Positions 1 through 11,028 of a stretch of DNA of 64,000 nucleotides are shown here, piece by piece. Position 1 is the first letter of the stretch, and every line of letters starts with the position of its first letter. The DNA is from Arachnopeziza araneosa (taxonomy: Eukaryota; Ascomycota; Leotiomycetes; Helotiales; Arachnopezizaceae). Both the position numbers and the translations under genes were made by a program. Where the stretch lies: the NCBI GenBank assembly GCA_003988855.1, contig QYAI01000035.1, forward strand, positions 1 through 64,000, given 5' to 3'. The notes beneath the pieces are model-generated. The model was not told the origin of the DNA and searched no databases. It saw only the letters and a program-made list of their open reading frames with translations.

Positions 1-366
1 TAAATTTCTTTAATAGCTTACTAGTAAACTAACTAAACTTCTAGCTAGAAAATTAACTAAAGTTTTACAATAGCTTACTAGTAAACTAGCTAAGCTACAG
101 ACACTTAAGTTACGCACTATATAGCTTACAATATAGTTAGTAAAATTAGCTATACTAATTATTTAACTTTGTTTTATTTTAGTACTATAGTAGCTTACAC
201 TAGCTATAAATTAGCTACTAAACATTCTTAGCAGTGTTAAAGCAAAAGTTTGAGAAAAGTAATAGCAAACAAGGCAAAAAGCAACGACAGAAGTAAGAAC
301 ACTAAAAGCAATTAGTAGTATTTTTCTTATAAGAATATAAGAGTTTTTTCTTTAGAGAAGCACTTC

Positions 367-514
367 TGTTATAAGATTATTTACTTTTACATAACTATCA
401 CGTGCGACAGTTATGTGACGAGGCTAGAACGAGGCTAGGCGGACATAAATAGCCGCTTCTTATAGAATTAGAAATGCATTTTTTTACAACCACATCTTAA
501 TTTTGTTTCTACTA
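367..514 (+). repeat. Degenerate solo LTR, copy 1
   Basis: Aligns by eye over its whole length to the intact LTR at 11553-11707. It starts TGTTATAAGATTATT, has the CACGTGCGACAG palindrome core, the GAGGCTAGGCGGACATAAATAG block with a TATA-like sequence, and ends near TTTGTTTCTACTA. C-to-T differences predominate. Flanking 5-mers (ACTTC and CTAGT) do not match, so any target duplication is lost. Confidence 0.6.
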
Positions 515-621
515 CTAGTTGCTAAATAAACAAAGTTTTTAAAAGTTAATTATGTATAAGTATAGTAATTAATAATTTAAAATGTAAAATTAAAGATTTA
601 GTTATAGTTGTGCTACTAAAT

Positions 622-757
622 TAGTAAAAACAAAAAAGTGTTGTTGTAAAAGAATAGACGCCTTGATTCTACAAGAAGTAGCCATCCTATATTCGCCTAG
701 CTAAGTCACATGACTGTCGCGTGTGACAGTCACGTGAGAGTGAATAATCTCGTAACA
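622..757 (-). repeat. Degenerate solo LTR, copy 2
   Basis: The minus strand from 757 reads TGTTACGAGATTATTCAC, followed by the same palindrome (TGACTGTC and GACAGTCA arms), a decayed TATA block and an AT-rich tail that matches the end of the 11553-11707 LTR. It lies in inverted orientation to copy 1, 107 bp away. No matching target duplication is visible. Confidence 0.55.
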
Positions 758-1453
758 TTCGTGCCATTACAGCTATGAAGAAAAAGAAGAATATAAGAAA
801 AGAAAAACTACACAAGTAAAGTATGCATTATGTACAGCAGACTTCTCTCTGCTTCCAGTCCCGTATTCTCTATACCTCGGAAATAAGGTTCTGTTCGCCC
901 GTGCCATCTACACATGACATTTGCAACACGTGACATTCTGCTCATCACAAGCTTTAGGGAAATAGGGCGAGGAGAAGTTGTGGAAAGAGATAGGTAAAGG
1001 GCTTAGGGGACATGATATGGACGTTGGAGGGGGGCTAAAGAAATTGGACAACAGCTGTCCCGAGGCACTAGGGAATGACAGCGGGCTATTCTCTACTCCC
1101 TGAATATCAAAAAGTGAAAAATGAGAATGTTGTCAAGCCGAAGATAGGATCCCCTTCGGGATTTCATTACTATCCCCGCAAGCAGGATTGAAAAAAGTTA
1201 GTTATAACTATAAGTGGACGAGAAACAATACAGTCAGTTTAGTAAAATAGAAATACTCACATGATATATAATGGTCGAGGCGTTTTAATAGTTTTTGATT
1301 TTCTGCCGGGACATTGTAGTCTGAATAGGATGATAATCTATTGACTATACTTAATGCTCTCAGCTGGTGAAGACTTCCTAGAGAAGTTGAATTGTTGAAT
1401 ACTATCTAGGATCTATTCTATGTTCTTGTAGAGAACCCAAAATCCTGTGGTAC

Positions 1454-4400
1454 CTACCCATCTGCCTTTTGATCCAGCCCGTGGAGGAGATCTAATAAAT
1501 TATGAAGACTTGTTGTATCCTTGGCCGTGGAGACAGAATCAAGTAGCCCACCTTCATTACCTTCATATGGCTTTCCAATCCCTCTGATAACCCTCCAAGC
1601 ACGTCTGAACTCATCTCGGATAGAAACAATGCCATTATGTGTTACTGTTCGTGCTACATTGTGATCCAACTCGAAGGGATCTTCGATGGCAAAAAGATAT
1701 CTGTGGCGTATCTCTTTGGTTTCCTCCACCGTTTTATTGTATAATTGGGGGTGTTTAGCATCCGATTCACAGGTAGAAGCAGCTTCCATCCCATCTGAAG
1801 GTTCAAAGCCTCGCGGAGTAAGTGGCATATGTGGAACGGCTATATTCGTTGTCTCGATTGTAGTTTTTGCACCTACCCAACCTTTCTCTTGCTTTGTGAG
1901 AATTCCTCCCGGTGTCCTTAAACTCAACACCTCTCTCCCCCAATCAAAGCCCCGACTAGAAACCATGGACATCTGTCCATTATGTGCAAAGTATTCAAAG
2001 AAACCTCGAAGCAGCATCCCAACCGAATCGTGATTGTGATTCAACAATTTTCGCTGTGCTAGATTCTGTATTTCTATCTCATTACGCCAGAAACGAACAT
2101 CTCGGCCTTTGCAGAAAGTACGGGCTTCCCTCTCTGCTAGCGGGAGATACGGCGGAGGATCACTGTTCATTGTCTGTAGATTAGGGCAGACGAATGGCTG
2201 TACCACATTAATCAAATAGTGAAGGACCATGAGGACAAACCCGTAACTGCTTAGGGTCCCTCGGTAGGTTGTGTTGATTGCTCGTGTTTTTGCCCAGTAT
2301 TTGACAAATAAAACCATCTCTCTAACTCGAGTATCGGTGTGGGCATAGCAACGCAGAAGTAGGGTATTGTGGATAGCCAGATCAGTTGAGAAATTAATAT
2401 CGCATTGGATTCCAATATCAGTCTTAGGAAACTCGAGATGATCTTTATATCTGTCTCGAGGTTTGTTAAGAGAGATGCTGGTTGGATCGGCAAGATTGCG
2501 AATGTTGGCGAGTAGACTGGGTTCGATTTCATTGAGCGGGGTATGTGACAAGAAAGTTCGAGATCTCAGGAATTTAACATATTGCGTAACTGCGAGCTGA
2601 CCATCCTCTGAGAACATCCTCGCCTCCACAGCGTGTTCATAATCAAGGGCAAGCTGCAGCGCACGATGCTGTAAGCCAATTTGTTGGAGTGTAAGGTCTC
2701 CAGCTGAAGATTCCATTAACAATTTTCGAATAGCATCATTATGAATACCAGAAATATAACAAGAGATAACGATAGGTGTAACGCTATCAGCTCCTACCTC
2801 CACAGAAGCTTTCAAGTCATCTAATATTTTTTGAGTCCTTCCGAGGTAGTAGACCGGATCTTCATACTGAATCTGTACTAGGAGGGCCAACTGCAAAGAA
2901 CTAACCCGCTTTAATCGTTCTAATGCAACGTATAGCTGCCGGTTATATGTTGTCGTCTCGGCGGCGTGGCCATCTTTATCCTGTAAGGTTCGCCATGCTT
3001 GAACGGCCTGTAGACTCTCAAACTCATCCCTATCATTAGACTGATTAAGCGGTCGAGTATCCCATGCTAACGCGAATCTCTCGCCTTCGACTTGATTCCA
3101 AACTCCTTGCAGAGATCTCCTAATGACAGGTTCTGCTGCAATGAAAAGTGGGCTAATGGATTTATAGTTGCGAAGACGAGCGGAAAGAAGCTGTGATGAA
3201 ATTCCAACGATAAAGGCCTTGCAAACATCATTTAAGATTTTCAATTCCTCTTTGCTTAGATCAGGAGCGCTCGAAGTGATATCGCGGCCGCCAAGCTGCC
3301 TTAGCAAACGCTTCGCAGCATTGTAATAATCCCCAAGCGATTGATCGTTTTTCTGCTTTAGAGAAGATAGCTTGTCATCGTAGGTCGTCCTTTTCAATTG
3401 TTGGGTAGCGCTTTCTTTCGTTAAGTGGATCTGGCCATAGAATTCTCCATCTCCATGGTCATGAGAGTCTTCATTACCCTGCCCGAGATCGATCTCAGGT
3501 TCCTCGTCACCAACTAACTCGTTGATGAAACCAGTTTCCCATTTGGCACGTTCCGCTCGTAAATCTGCAAGTAGCTTGGGTGTGGGCTTCTCGCAGAGCT
3601 TGATAATTGGCACTCTGGTTTTAGTTAAAAGGCGTACTCCATAGCCCAGATCCAACAAGGCCCTCTCCAGAACGCGAGGGATTAAAGAGTCTGCAGAGTC
3701 CGGCGCTGGATTGGATTTTGGCGTTAAAAGAGCGAGATCCATATCTGAAGCCTTGGTTGCAAAACCTGAGGCCAGACTGCCAAAACAGCGAAGCTCTACA
3801 GTAGAAGGATCGAAATCTTTGTTACCTAAACTTTCATTCTCGAGTTGGGTTATAGCTGCTCGACATTTCCGTTCAATATCTAACCTGAAAGCCTCCTTTT
3901 GAACACTTTCTTGAGAGTCAATTTCCACAATTGGAATACTCTGGTGGGCGAGGCTGTCAATGTAAGCACTCTGAATTGAGATTTCATCTCCATTTCCAAG
4001 AGGCTTTCCACGGCCATAGCCGTGCTCAGATGTAGGCTGATGTGGTTGTCGATTCTGATTTTGAGTTTTGGAGAAGCCGCCACGAGATGAGTGCTGGCGG
4101 GCCTGATCAATAGTTTGCCTAGGCGGAAACTGAGGAGGGCGCCGATCAGTTTGCTGGTGTTTCCTCGGCGACCTTGGAGACGATTGGGGATTCTGAAACC
4201 TTGGAGACTGTTGCAAGACAAAATCTGAGCCTTCCGGAGAGTGCTGAAGATGCTGCTGGAATTGGGGGACTTGATTAATGTAAGGCCGGCCGTGAGGAGG
4301 CTGCCACGGAGAATTTGATTGGGGACTGAGTCCTCCCGACACTTGAGGACCATATCGAGGATCAGCAGGTATTGAAAATTGCGAGTTCATTTGCCGTCTC

Positions 4401-4576
4401 TGTGCCTGGTTCGGTCTCTTTTTGCTAGGAGACGATTCTCCATCGGCAGAGTCTTTCTGTGGAGGCGGGTTTCCAGAGGTTGGGGGTTGGCTCTTATTGC
4501 TTAGAATCATTCCTCGGAGACGGTCTTCTAGATTGCCGTCACTTGAGGGAATCTGGTCTTTCGAAATGGGAAACAT
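1454..4576 (-). CDS. Cid1-like poly(A)/poly(U) RNA nucleotidyltransferase
   Basis: Predicted to add non-templated nucleotides to RNA 3' ends (non-canonical poly(A) polymerase or terminal uridylyltransferase). The single-exon protein is 1040 aa. Residues 1-200 are disordered and rich in Q, P, S and N. The nucleotidyltransferase signature follows: GSLASGFATKASDMDLALL near residues 267-285 supplies the first two catalytic aspartates, and PIIKL lies a little downstream. The third aspartate is in CDINFSTDLAIHNTLLL near residue 724, followed by the helical YWAKTRAINTTYRGTLSSYG block and a PAP-associated segment (DSVGMLLRGFFEYFA). In S. pombe Cid1 the acidic pairs are about 57 residues apart; here they are about 445 apart, because of a roughly 385-residue mostly helical insertion. 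Tail specificity (A or U) cannot be told. The start is the first ATG of the frame, and the region upstream is shared with the TFIIF alpha gene. Confidence 0.85.
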   Translation of the reverse strand: MFPISKDQIPSSDGNLEDRLRGMILSNKSQPPTSGNPPPQKDSADGESSPSKKRPNQAQRRQMNSQFSIPADPRYGPQVSGGLSPQSNSPWQPPHGRPYINQVPQFQQHLQHSPEGSDFVLQQSPRFQNPQSSPRSPRKHQQTDRRPPQFPPRQTIDQARQHSSRGGFSKTQNQNRQPHQPTSEHGYGRGKPLGNGDEISIQSAYIDSLAHQSIPIVEIDSQESVQKEAFRLDIERKCRAAITQLENESLGNKDFDPSTVELRCFGSLASGFATKASDMDLALLTPKSNPAPDSADSLIPRVLERALLDLGYGVRLLTKTRVPIIKLCEKPTPKLLADLRAERAKWETGFINELVGDEEPEIDLGQGNEDSHDHGDGEFYGQIHLTKESATQQLKRTTYDDKLSSLKQKNDQSLGDYYNAAKRLLRQLGGRDITSSAPDLSKEELKILNDVCKAFIVGISSQLLSARLRNYKSISPLFIAAEPVIRRSLQGVWNQVEGERFALAWDTRPLNQSNDRDEFESLQAVQAWRTLQDKDGHAAETTTYNRQLYVALERLKRVSSLQLALLVQIQYEDPVYYLGRTQKILDDLKASVEVGADSVTPIVISCYISGIHNDAIRKLLMESSAGDLTLQQIGLQHRALQLALDYEHAVEARMFSEDGQLAVTQYVKFLRSRTFLSHTPLNEIEPSLLANIRNLADPTSISLNKPRDRYKDHLEFPKTDIGIQCDINFSTDLAIHNTLLLRCYAHTDTRVREMVLFVKYWAKTRAINTTYRGTLSSYGFVLMVLHYLINVVQPFVCPNLQTMNSDPPPYLPLAEREARTFCKGRDVRFWRNEIEIQNLAQRKLLNHNHDSVGMLLRGFFEYFAHNGQMSMVSSRGFDWGREVLSLRTPGGILTKQEKGWVGAKTTIETTNIAVPHMPLTPRGFEPSDGMEAASTCESDAKHPQLYNKTVEETKEIRHRYLFAIEDPFELDHNVARTVTHNGIVSIRDEFRRAWRVIRGIGKPYEGNEGGLLDSVSTAKDTTSLHNLLDLLHGLDQKADG

Positions 4577-5380
4577 TGTGTTTAGTAAGGAATAGTAAAC
4601 GAAAGCTTGCGATTTGAGGTTGTGGTGATGTTTCCCATGTGGTAATATTGAGATTTCTTCTGCCTGTATGGTTTAGGCTGGTGACAAGGAGAATGGTAAT
4701 TGTACATACTTGTCACTTGCTGTAGCTTAAATAGGTTAAAGGTCTGTCTAATGCGATGTGGCCTGCTTAGAAGCTTGACTGCTATCTTGACGAATATCAG
4801 ACCAACACGTGATGGCCATTGTCCGTGAATTCCACTTGTTTGTCAGGGCTTCAGCGCATAAGATGCAAGCTTTGTGAGTCACTAGGCTAGCGAGCGAGTA
4901 CTTTCGCAGAAATGAGTGAAGGTGAGGTTGACATTTTTCACGAGGCAGTTGGCATGTTAGAATTATATTTATTCTTACTTCACAGCCTTGGATACCGGCC
5001 TTTCAGCCGCGTCTTTGTTCACGGGAGCTAACGTCTTTTCAGGGCTAGTTCTGCCTAGGTTGACTCTGCCAAGCCTTGCAACCTGGCAAGTTCCTTACCT
5101 TGCCTATCTACTGATATCTTTCTTTGTCACAAAGAACTCCTCTCAAACTCGAGAAAATATCAAGTCTTCATACAATTCCATTTCGAGGTCGAAGTGCTAA
5201 ACGAATGATTCACTCTTCCTTAACAGTAGTGAAAGAGTCGTAAAGCTATAGCATCTGCGACATTTGTCGCGACGGGATTGCTGGTCTGTCTTCATGAGGG
5301 AAACACTACGCAAAGAATAGGAACAGTTGGTGTTTCCGTTCGGGTACTTTCCAAGTCTTCGGCTCTCTACAACACACATC
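4577..5380. promoter_or_regulatory. Bidirectional promoter region, Cid1-like / TFIIF alpha
   Basis: Intergenic region of 804 bp between two divergent start codons. It holds an E-box-like CACGTG in CCAACACGTGATGG near 4807. Small open frames here (for example 4988-5200) have no recognisable content. I see no RNA gene. Confidence 0.5.
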
Positions 5381-7735
5381 ATGAGTGCCTCTCCGTCCGG
5401 CCAATCCAACGGTCAAGCTCCTACTCCTAATGGTGGCCCGCAGTTCATACGGAGGCCCAAGGCGGCAGACCCGCTGAGACCACGAAAGAAGCCACCTTTG
5501 AAGCGGCCTCAAGATGCTGCTATACGAAAGCTGAATGGTATAACACCAAACGGACCAAAACCTGCTGCTCTATACCCGGTGAATGGCCTAGTCCCCACGA
5601 GAGCGCATGTGCCATACAGTCTTGTTCCGAATGGGCCTTTAGATTTCAATGGCTGGAGTGGACCTCCCAAAGGGGATTTCCATGATTTTCCGTTAGTTAC
5701 AACCAAGCGGGCTTTGAGGGACGGCTTAAGATACCATATTGCTCGATTCTCTGCCAAGAAAGACATTGATCCGGCAGACCAAAGTGAATTCACGCGACCG
5801 GTTGTTCTACATCGACGCGATCCTAAGCAAGAGCGTGGAGTGAGAGAAGATGCTGTTGCTGACGAACCTCTTGATTCAAAGGAGAGAGAGAAACAAGAAA
5901 TTTTGAAGGCTGAGAAGGAAAAACAACGAGCTATAGACCTTGCCCAGATTGCACCAACAGGCAACAACGCATCGGCTCTTGCATCCAAAAAATCACAGTC
6001 ATTCAGGAATGAGAAGACTACTCAGGTGCATCGGATGGACAAAACAGAAGAAGAAAAAAAAGCATCTGATTTGAGATATGAGGAAGCGCTGCCATGGCAC
6101 CTGGAGGATGCAGATAACAAAAATACTTGGGTAGGGAATTACGAAGCGGCATTATCAGGCACAAACGTCTTGCTTATTGTCGACGGTCCTAATTTTAGGA
6201 TGATACCAGTTGAAAAGTGGTACAAGTTTACTGCCAAGGGCCAGTTTAAGACATTCACATCGGAGGAAGCAGAGGAACGAATGAATAAGAAAGTCAAAGA
6301 ATCTCGATGGGTCATGAAAAGTAATGAACAAAAAGTAGCAGAGCGCGAAGCACAAGAATCTCGCAAAGCTATGCATAACCTGTACACTGTCAAAGCTGAA
6401 AGTAATACTTTCAAGAACTCTGGTAAACGCGAGACAGAAGATATGGATGACCTTGATTTTGATGGAGATGACCTTTTCCAAGATGATGATGAGCAAGCAA
6501 CCGTGGAACCAGACAAGGATGAAGATACGAAGGAAGCCCAAGATAGAATCAAGAGGGACCAACTTGCTGCCAATATCTTCAACCAGACCAATGAAGCTGA
6601 TGTGGACCTTGAAGCTGAAGAAGAGAAGAAAGAAAAAGAGAAGCGGAAAATGCTTGGCAAATCGGTCAAAAAGGCACTCAAGAAGCGAGAGAGAAATTTA
6701 ATATATGATAGTGATGCATCAGATCATAATCCATACTCAGAAGAGGTAATTCTCAATATGAATGATATAATTATTAGCTGACAAATATTAGAGTGAAGAT
6801 GATACATCTGATGAAGAAAAACAGAAAGAGATCGACCGAAAGAAAGACGAGGAAGCCAAGAACAAAGCTAAACAAGAACCAAAACCTCCATCAGGTGCTT
6901 CTTCCAAAGGCACGAATACCCCTTCTGGCCGTCCGAAACACACAGATGCTCTTAAGAAATCTAATAACCTGAAGCGGCCCGGAGGTGATGTCTCTGAATC
7001 AAGCGGGAACGAGTCGTCACGGAAGAAGCAGAAGAAGAAGCACCAGCCTTCCACTGGCACCTCTACGCCAGCCCCTGGATCTCGTCAAATTTCGCCCACT
7101 CCGTTGCAGGGCCCAGGCCAAATTGCTCGGAAATCTTCAATTATCAAGCTTAATGTGTCCCCGTCAAAGCTTTCGGATATTCAGTCCGCTCCCCCGAACC
7201 CAAGTCCCGTCTACCCAAGCGCTATGAGTGATGGCGAGGCAACTGGGGGTGAAATGTCTGATGGAGGAAAGAAGACAAAACTCAAGCTTCGCTTAGCCCC
7301 CTCGCCTACAGCCTCTCGGCAAGGAAGTCCAGCACCAGGCAGAGGTGGATCAGTTGGAATCGGTGGTAGTCGTGCTGGCAGCCCTGCTCTTCAGTCGCTA
7401 GGTACACAGTTCCATAACAAACCCCTCCGGACAGTTTTTCTTTTTAAACAGCACACGTTTACAGTATTTTCACAATTGTGGGTTGAACTTATTAACATGA
7501 ATCCCTAGGTAACCCCTCCTTACCAGCCGCTACTTCGAGTCTAGGTCCTATCCAACCGCACGAAATCATCGCAGCACTACCAGAATCTGGAATCTCTATT
7601 GGTGACTTGATGAAGGTCTTTCAGGCACGGGTAGGCAGCAATAACAAAACGGAGAGGGCGGAGTTCATTAAGTTGGTTAAGGAGAACTCAAAGTACGGGC
7701 CAGATAGGCTTCTGAGGCGCAAAGAAACCTCTTGA
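5381..7735 (+). CDS. TFG1: Transcription initiation factor IIF subunit alpha
   Basis: The large TFIIF subunit (RAP74/Tfg1) binds RNA polymerase II and stabilises the preinitiation complex. Exons 5381-6745, 6792-7401 and 7509-7735 join in frame to 733 aa. The N-terminal half has the dimerisation-domain signature VLLIVDGPNFRMIPVEKWYK near residues 263-282, followed by FKTFTSEEAEERM. Next come an acidic/lysine-rich linker and a Ser/Pro-rich middle. The last 65 residues (PHEIIAALPESGISIGDLMK onward) form the conserved C-terminal winged helix that contacts FCP1. Intron 1 (46 nt) and intron 2 (107 nt) are GT-AG. An in-frame ATG at 5327 exists, but 5381 is preferred because the 18 extra residues look like translated leader. 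Convergent with BUD13. Confidence 0.88.
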
Positions 7736-7957
7736 AAACGGTTGGATCGGGCTCCATGATATCTCAGTGAATGGTAAACTTCGACAGTATTCTCCACACC
7801 TTGATGGAAGGACTGGTTGCATTAGTTAATTCAGAGCATTATTAAGCTCGAAGCTGCAAAATCTGCAAAATATGTCCTTGCAATCGCGCTTAGATGATAA
7901 GAGTTTTATAGTCATCATACTGACCAAATGCATGTTTTACAGGCTTTCTACTCCTCT

Positions 7958-8956
7958 CTACTCGTCCATCTGCCACGCAAAATCTAATTCCTTGTTTCGC
8001 GCTGTCCGGTTCAACGCCTTGAATCTCTCACTCTCCCATCCATTCCCTCTGTCCACCCCATCCCACTTATGTCCTGGACGAATACCGTACCTATTTGGTG
8101 CGGCTGCACCCTGATACAACGGCTTTCCTGAAGCACTCTTCCCGTGTTTCTTAGTCGCTGCAAACTGTAATGCTGGATCATTCCATCGCTCTCGTTCTTT
8201 TAGTTCCCTATTCATATCCTCGTCATCTACAGTTCGCGCTATGGGCATGAAACGCGCTTCATCAAGCTCCTCTCTACGTTTTTCTCGAGCTGCGAGCTGG
8301 ACGTCGCCTCTCTGAGCTTCTTGTTCCTCTAACTGCTTCCGGGCTTTCTCATCAGCTTCTCTTCGCGCCTCGGCGCGACGCATCGTGAGATCAATACGCC
8401 TGCCTGTAGCATCTCTATACACGGTCTCTGCTGCCATATTGCTAGTACCCTTCCTTCTCCCAGCAGCCTTCTCCTCTGCTTCCCAAGCGACCATCTCTTC
8501 CCTCTTCCTCTTCTCGAATTGTTTTGCCACCGCAGACGCGCTTTGTAACCCCGCATAGGTACCATCGCCCATCTTTACCACATTTTCGTCGTCTAGTAGA
8601 GTAGGATCTTCGTCATGATGCTGAGCAGCGTTATTTTCTTGCGCGGCAGCAGCAATTATCCTGTCTGCTTCAGCGGCCTCCGAGTCTGCGGGCTGAAGAA
8701 CTGGAACCCCAACCGTCTTCCAGGCATTCTTCTTGGCTTTACGGAAGTCAGCTGAGCCAGATGACACAGTCAAAGGTGCGTCGTTATCATTAAAGTCAAG
8801 GTTGGACGAATTATTAGACCAGCCAAGGGTGTCGTCATCCGCAATGATTAGACCTGTGTTGGAAGATTTATCCTTCCGTTTACGCTTCTTTGTGCTGGAG
8901 GATGACGACGAGTCGGCGTTGAGGTATTTGGAGGCTAAGTAGCTCGATAGAGACAT
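7958..8956 (-). CDS. BUD13: Pre-mRNA-splicing factor BUD13 (CWC26)
   Basis: BUD13 is the scaffold of the RES complex (with Snu17/Ist3 and Pml1), which joins the spliceosome at activation and promotes splicing and nuclear retention of pre-mRNA. The single exon encodes 332 aa. The N-terminus MSLSSYLASKYLNAD plus a Lys-rich patch is the family N-terminal motif. The conserved C-terminal domain runs from TVYRDATGRRIDL (near residue 180) to the end and includes PNRYGIRPGHKWDGVDRGNG and the terminal RNKELDFAWQMDE. The middle is a charged coiled-coil-like segment. It is convergent with TFIIF alpha, 222 bp apart. The upstream side opens onto the repeat island; an E-box CACGTG lies about 85 bp before the start codon. 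Confidence 0.92.
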   Translation of the reverse strand: MSLSSYLASKYLNADSSSSSSTKKRKRKDKSSNTGLIIADDDTLGWSNNSSNLDFNDNDAPLTVSSGSADFRKAKKNAWKTVGVPVLQPADSEAAEADRIIAAAAQENNAAQHHDEDPTLLDDENVVKMGDGTYAGLQSASAVAKQFEKRKREEMVAWEAEEKAAGRRKGTSNMAAETVYRDATGRRIDLTMRRAEARREADEKARKQLEEQEAQRGDVQLAAREKRREELDEARFMPIARTVDDEDMNRELKERERWNDPALQFAATKKHGKSASGKPLYQGAAAPNRYGIRPGHKWDGVDRGNGWESERFKALNRTARNKELDFAWQMDE

Positions 8957-9638
8957 GTTAAACTTTTGTTTGCGAAGCTAAGTTTGGCCTGCCGTCACTT
9001 GATAGGTAGTTGAAGCCGACGGAAGCTAAGTTATTATATAATCACGTGACTTATCCACGTTAAGACCTCAGGTTAGCGAGGAGTGAACTTAGGTAAATAT
9101 GAACGCCTCTTGTACCTGGTTTGTCCCAATCTAAGAGTAAGATACAATCACAAAATGTCATCTGTGAGTGCTTTTAGAACATAAGTAGCTTAATTCCAAG
9201 TTATGTAAACCTTTAAACCACAAAAGTAGAAGGCTATCATTATTAACTAAAGACCTATTCTAAGTCTAAGAGTCTTTTGAGGATCAAAAATCACAAAGAC
9301 AACCGCAAGTACAGCAATTCATAATATTTTCGGTTTTTATCTCTCTATATTTTCTTTGTTGATTTATTCCTACAATTTGTCTTTAATTAATAAATCCATC
9401 ATAGCACCATAAGCAGAAGTGCATTGAAATTAAAGTTGATGCCGTGACCAGAGCCTGGACGCACTGCAGCCTCGAAAACTCGCGCTTTTGAACAGCTTCT
9501 CAGCCGAGTGCTATAAAATACTGTTGCAATTTCCCGCGCAATTGCCAAGGTCAATTTCCTCAGTTATGATCATCACCTACCTAGGTATATGTAGAGTCAG
9601 GTCTCTACCCTTCTCAATAATATTTGTAAGATACTCAC
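8957..9638. other. Intergenic, BUD13 promoter side
   Basis: AT-rich sequence between BUD13 and the decayed hydrolase. It contains an E-box (ATCACGTGAC near 9041). I see no coding potential or RNA gene. The left end probably serves as the BUD13 promoter; the rest belongs to the repeat island. Confidence 0.4.
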
Positions 9639-10560
9639 AGGTCCCGCAAACTCAACAGTGCCTATATTGGTAGGTGGCCCTGTTATGAATTCGATGATTG
9701 CTGATGGTCGAGCAATATCCTGAGTATATCATACGATCTCTTTATCATAACTTCCGGCATGGAAAAACGCCGCAGCATTACCAACAGCATCTAAAAACCC
9801 AAGATAGCCACACTCTAGACCATTGAATTTCCCTGAGAATATAGTATTGGCAATTTTAAGACGAGCCGCCTCAAAAAATGCTGGGAAATCGGTCACATTG
9901 TATCCAATACCCGTGAAAATAACACCATCTGAGAGAGTAGGGTATGCAGCTATAAGGCCATGGATGAGAACAGATCCATATGAGTGGCCAACTCTCCCAG
10001 TATAGCTGCCCTGCTTCAAGTTGTTCGTGATGGATACAAGGGGCTAGCTGATTATTGAATTGACTTTCGCTATAGCCCGAAACTCTGAATTATCCATTGA
10101 CGTTGAATTCTTATGAATCTCTGAAATAATGACCTGCTGGATTCTCCTGTCCTGAGTCTATCGTAAACGAAGACAGAATATCTCCTCGATGTAGCAAAAT
10201 CAACAAAACTGTAAGCGGATGCATCTATCTTCGAGGCCCAATACCTTTCGCTCAGTTAGGATTCTAGCATGTTGATTTGAAAAACAAAATACTGTCTGTC
10301 ATAGCCAAGTTCCGATGAGGCAATGAGAACCGACTTCTCATGGCCAATGAAAGTCTTTGGTGAACAGAACGTAGCGGTAATAACATAATTTCCGGTAACG
10401 TTTTGCGTTCCAGATAAGGGGTTAAATTGGAAGAACAGTTGAGCGAGTGACCACATTAGAATTTAATCCTGCTACATCGTAATTGTCAGAGAATTCGGGG
10501 ACACCAAATATATGTGCCTCAATCGAGTAGTGACAGGAATCTCATAATTGTAACAATCTC
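9639..10560 (-). pseudogene. Broken alpha/beta hydrolase
   Basis: Fragments of one serine-hydrolase-like protein lie in order on the minus strand but in different frames. From 10560 down: an N-terminal piece (SIEAHIFGVPEFSDNYDVAG), then VTGNYVITATFCSP (10256-10456), then YSFVDFATSRRYSVFVYDRL in another frame, then the nucleophile elbow GHSYGS with a following hydrophobic stretch (9729-10019). An in-frame TGA interrupts the C-terminal piece before TQDIARPSAIIEFI, after which a GTGAGT donor may mark a surviving intron at 9638. Frame changes and stops between pieces, and the location in an AT-rich island, indicate decay. The original probably was a fungal secreted lipase/esterase-like alpha/beta hydrolase; the substrate is unknown. 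Undetected introns could explain some frame changes, but not the in-frame stop. Confidence 0.6.
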
Positions 10561-11028
10561 CCGTCATGGCTGTTAAAGCTAGAAGCAATTGATTTCAAAA
10601 AATCACATAAAATTGACAACATAATTGTGATACACAGCAGCAACAGCCAGCACATACTCATAAAAAAAATTCATTTTTGAGCACAGGAGGAGGGTCGAAA
10701 CAGCATTAAGCAGGTAACAATGCTGTTATATTTAAGACAGTCGGGACATCGCAAATAGTAAATGGGATATAATTATATATATTCAATATTTGTCATAATA
10801 GGCAGAGTTCGCAGAATTGAGCGGTCGCACTAAATAACTGTGGACAAAAGGCACTACTCGGGTTCACGGGACAACCGCCCATCACCCACAACCGCCCACC
10901 AAAACAACTTATTCAATCAAGAATATACCTAACTCCACCAAAAATAATCCCATTTTTGTATAATATAGATTAAAATAATTGTAAATACGGGTAGAATCCT
11001 AAAAGTACATTTTGAAATAATATATAAG

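Larger units (their letters stand above)
1..1453. other. AT-rich repeat-derived intergenic region
   Basis: This stretch has no supportable gene. The first 900 bases are very AT-rich, with short internal repeats such as AATAGCTTACTAGTAAACT near 11 and again near 70, and two degenerate LTR copies listed separately. Many positions that are C or G in the better LTR copy at 11.5 kb are T or A here, as expected if repeat-induced point mutation has acted, but I did not compute a RIP index. From about 900 to 1453 the composition is more normal; I see nothing recognisable there beyond the 3' flank of the minus-strand gene that ends at 1454. Confidence 0.6.

Noticed and set aside
367..757. MITE with terminal inverted repeats
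   Set aside because: The arms are full LTR copies that also occur singly at 11.5 kb with their own 5-bp target duplication, so two solo LTRs are simpler; kept only as a finding.
5327..5380. Upstream in-frame ATG of TFIIF alpha
   Set aside because: The added 18 residues look like translated leader and the second ATG starts the family-like Ser/Gln-rich N-terminus; the choice is not proven.
7958..8114. Plus-strand frame overlapping the BUD13 end
   Set aside because: Antisense shadow of a well-supported conserved gene.
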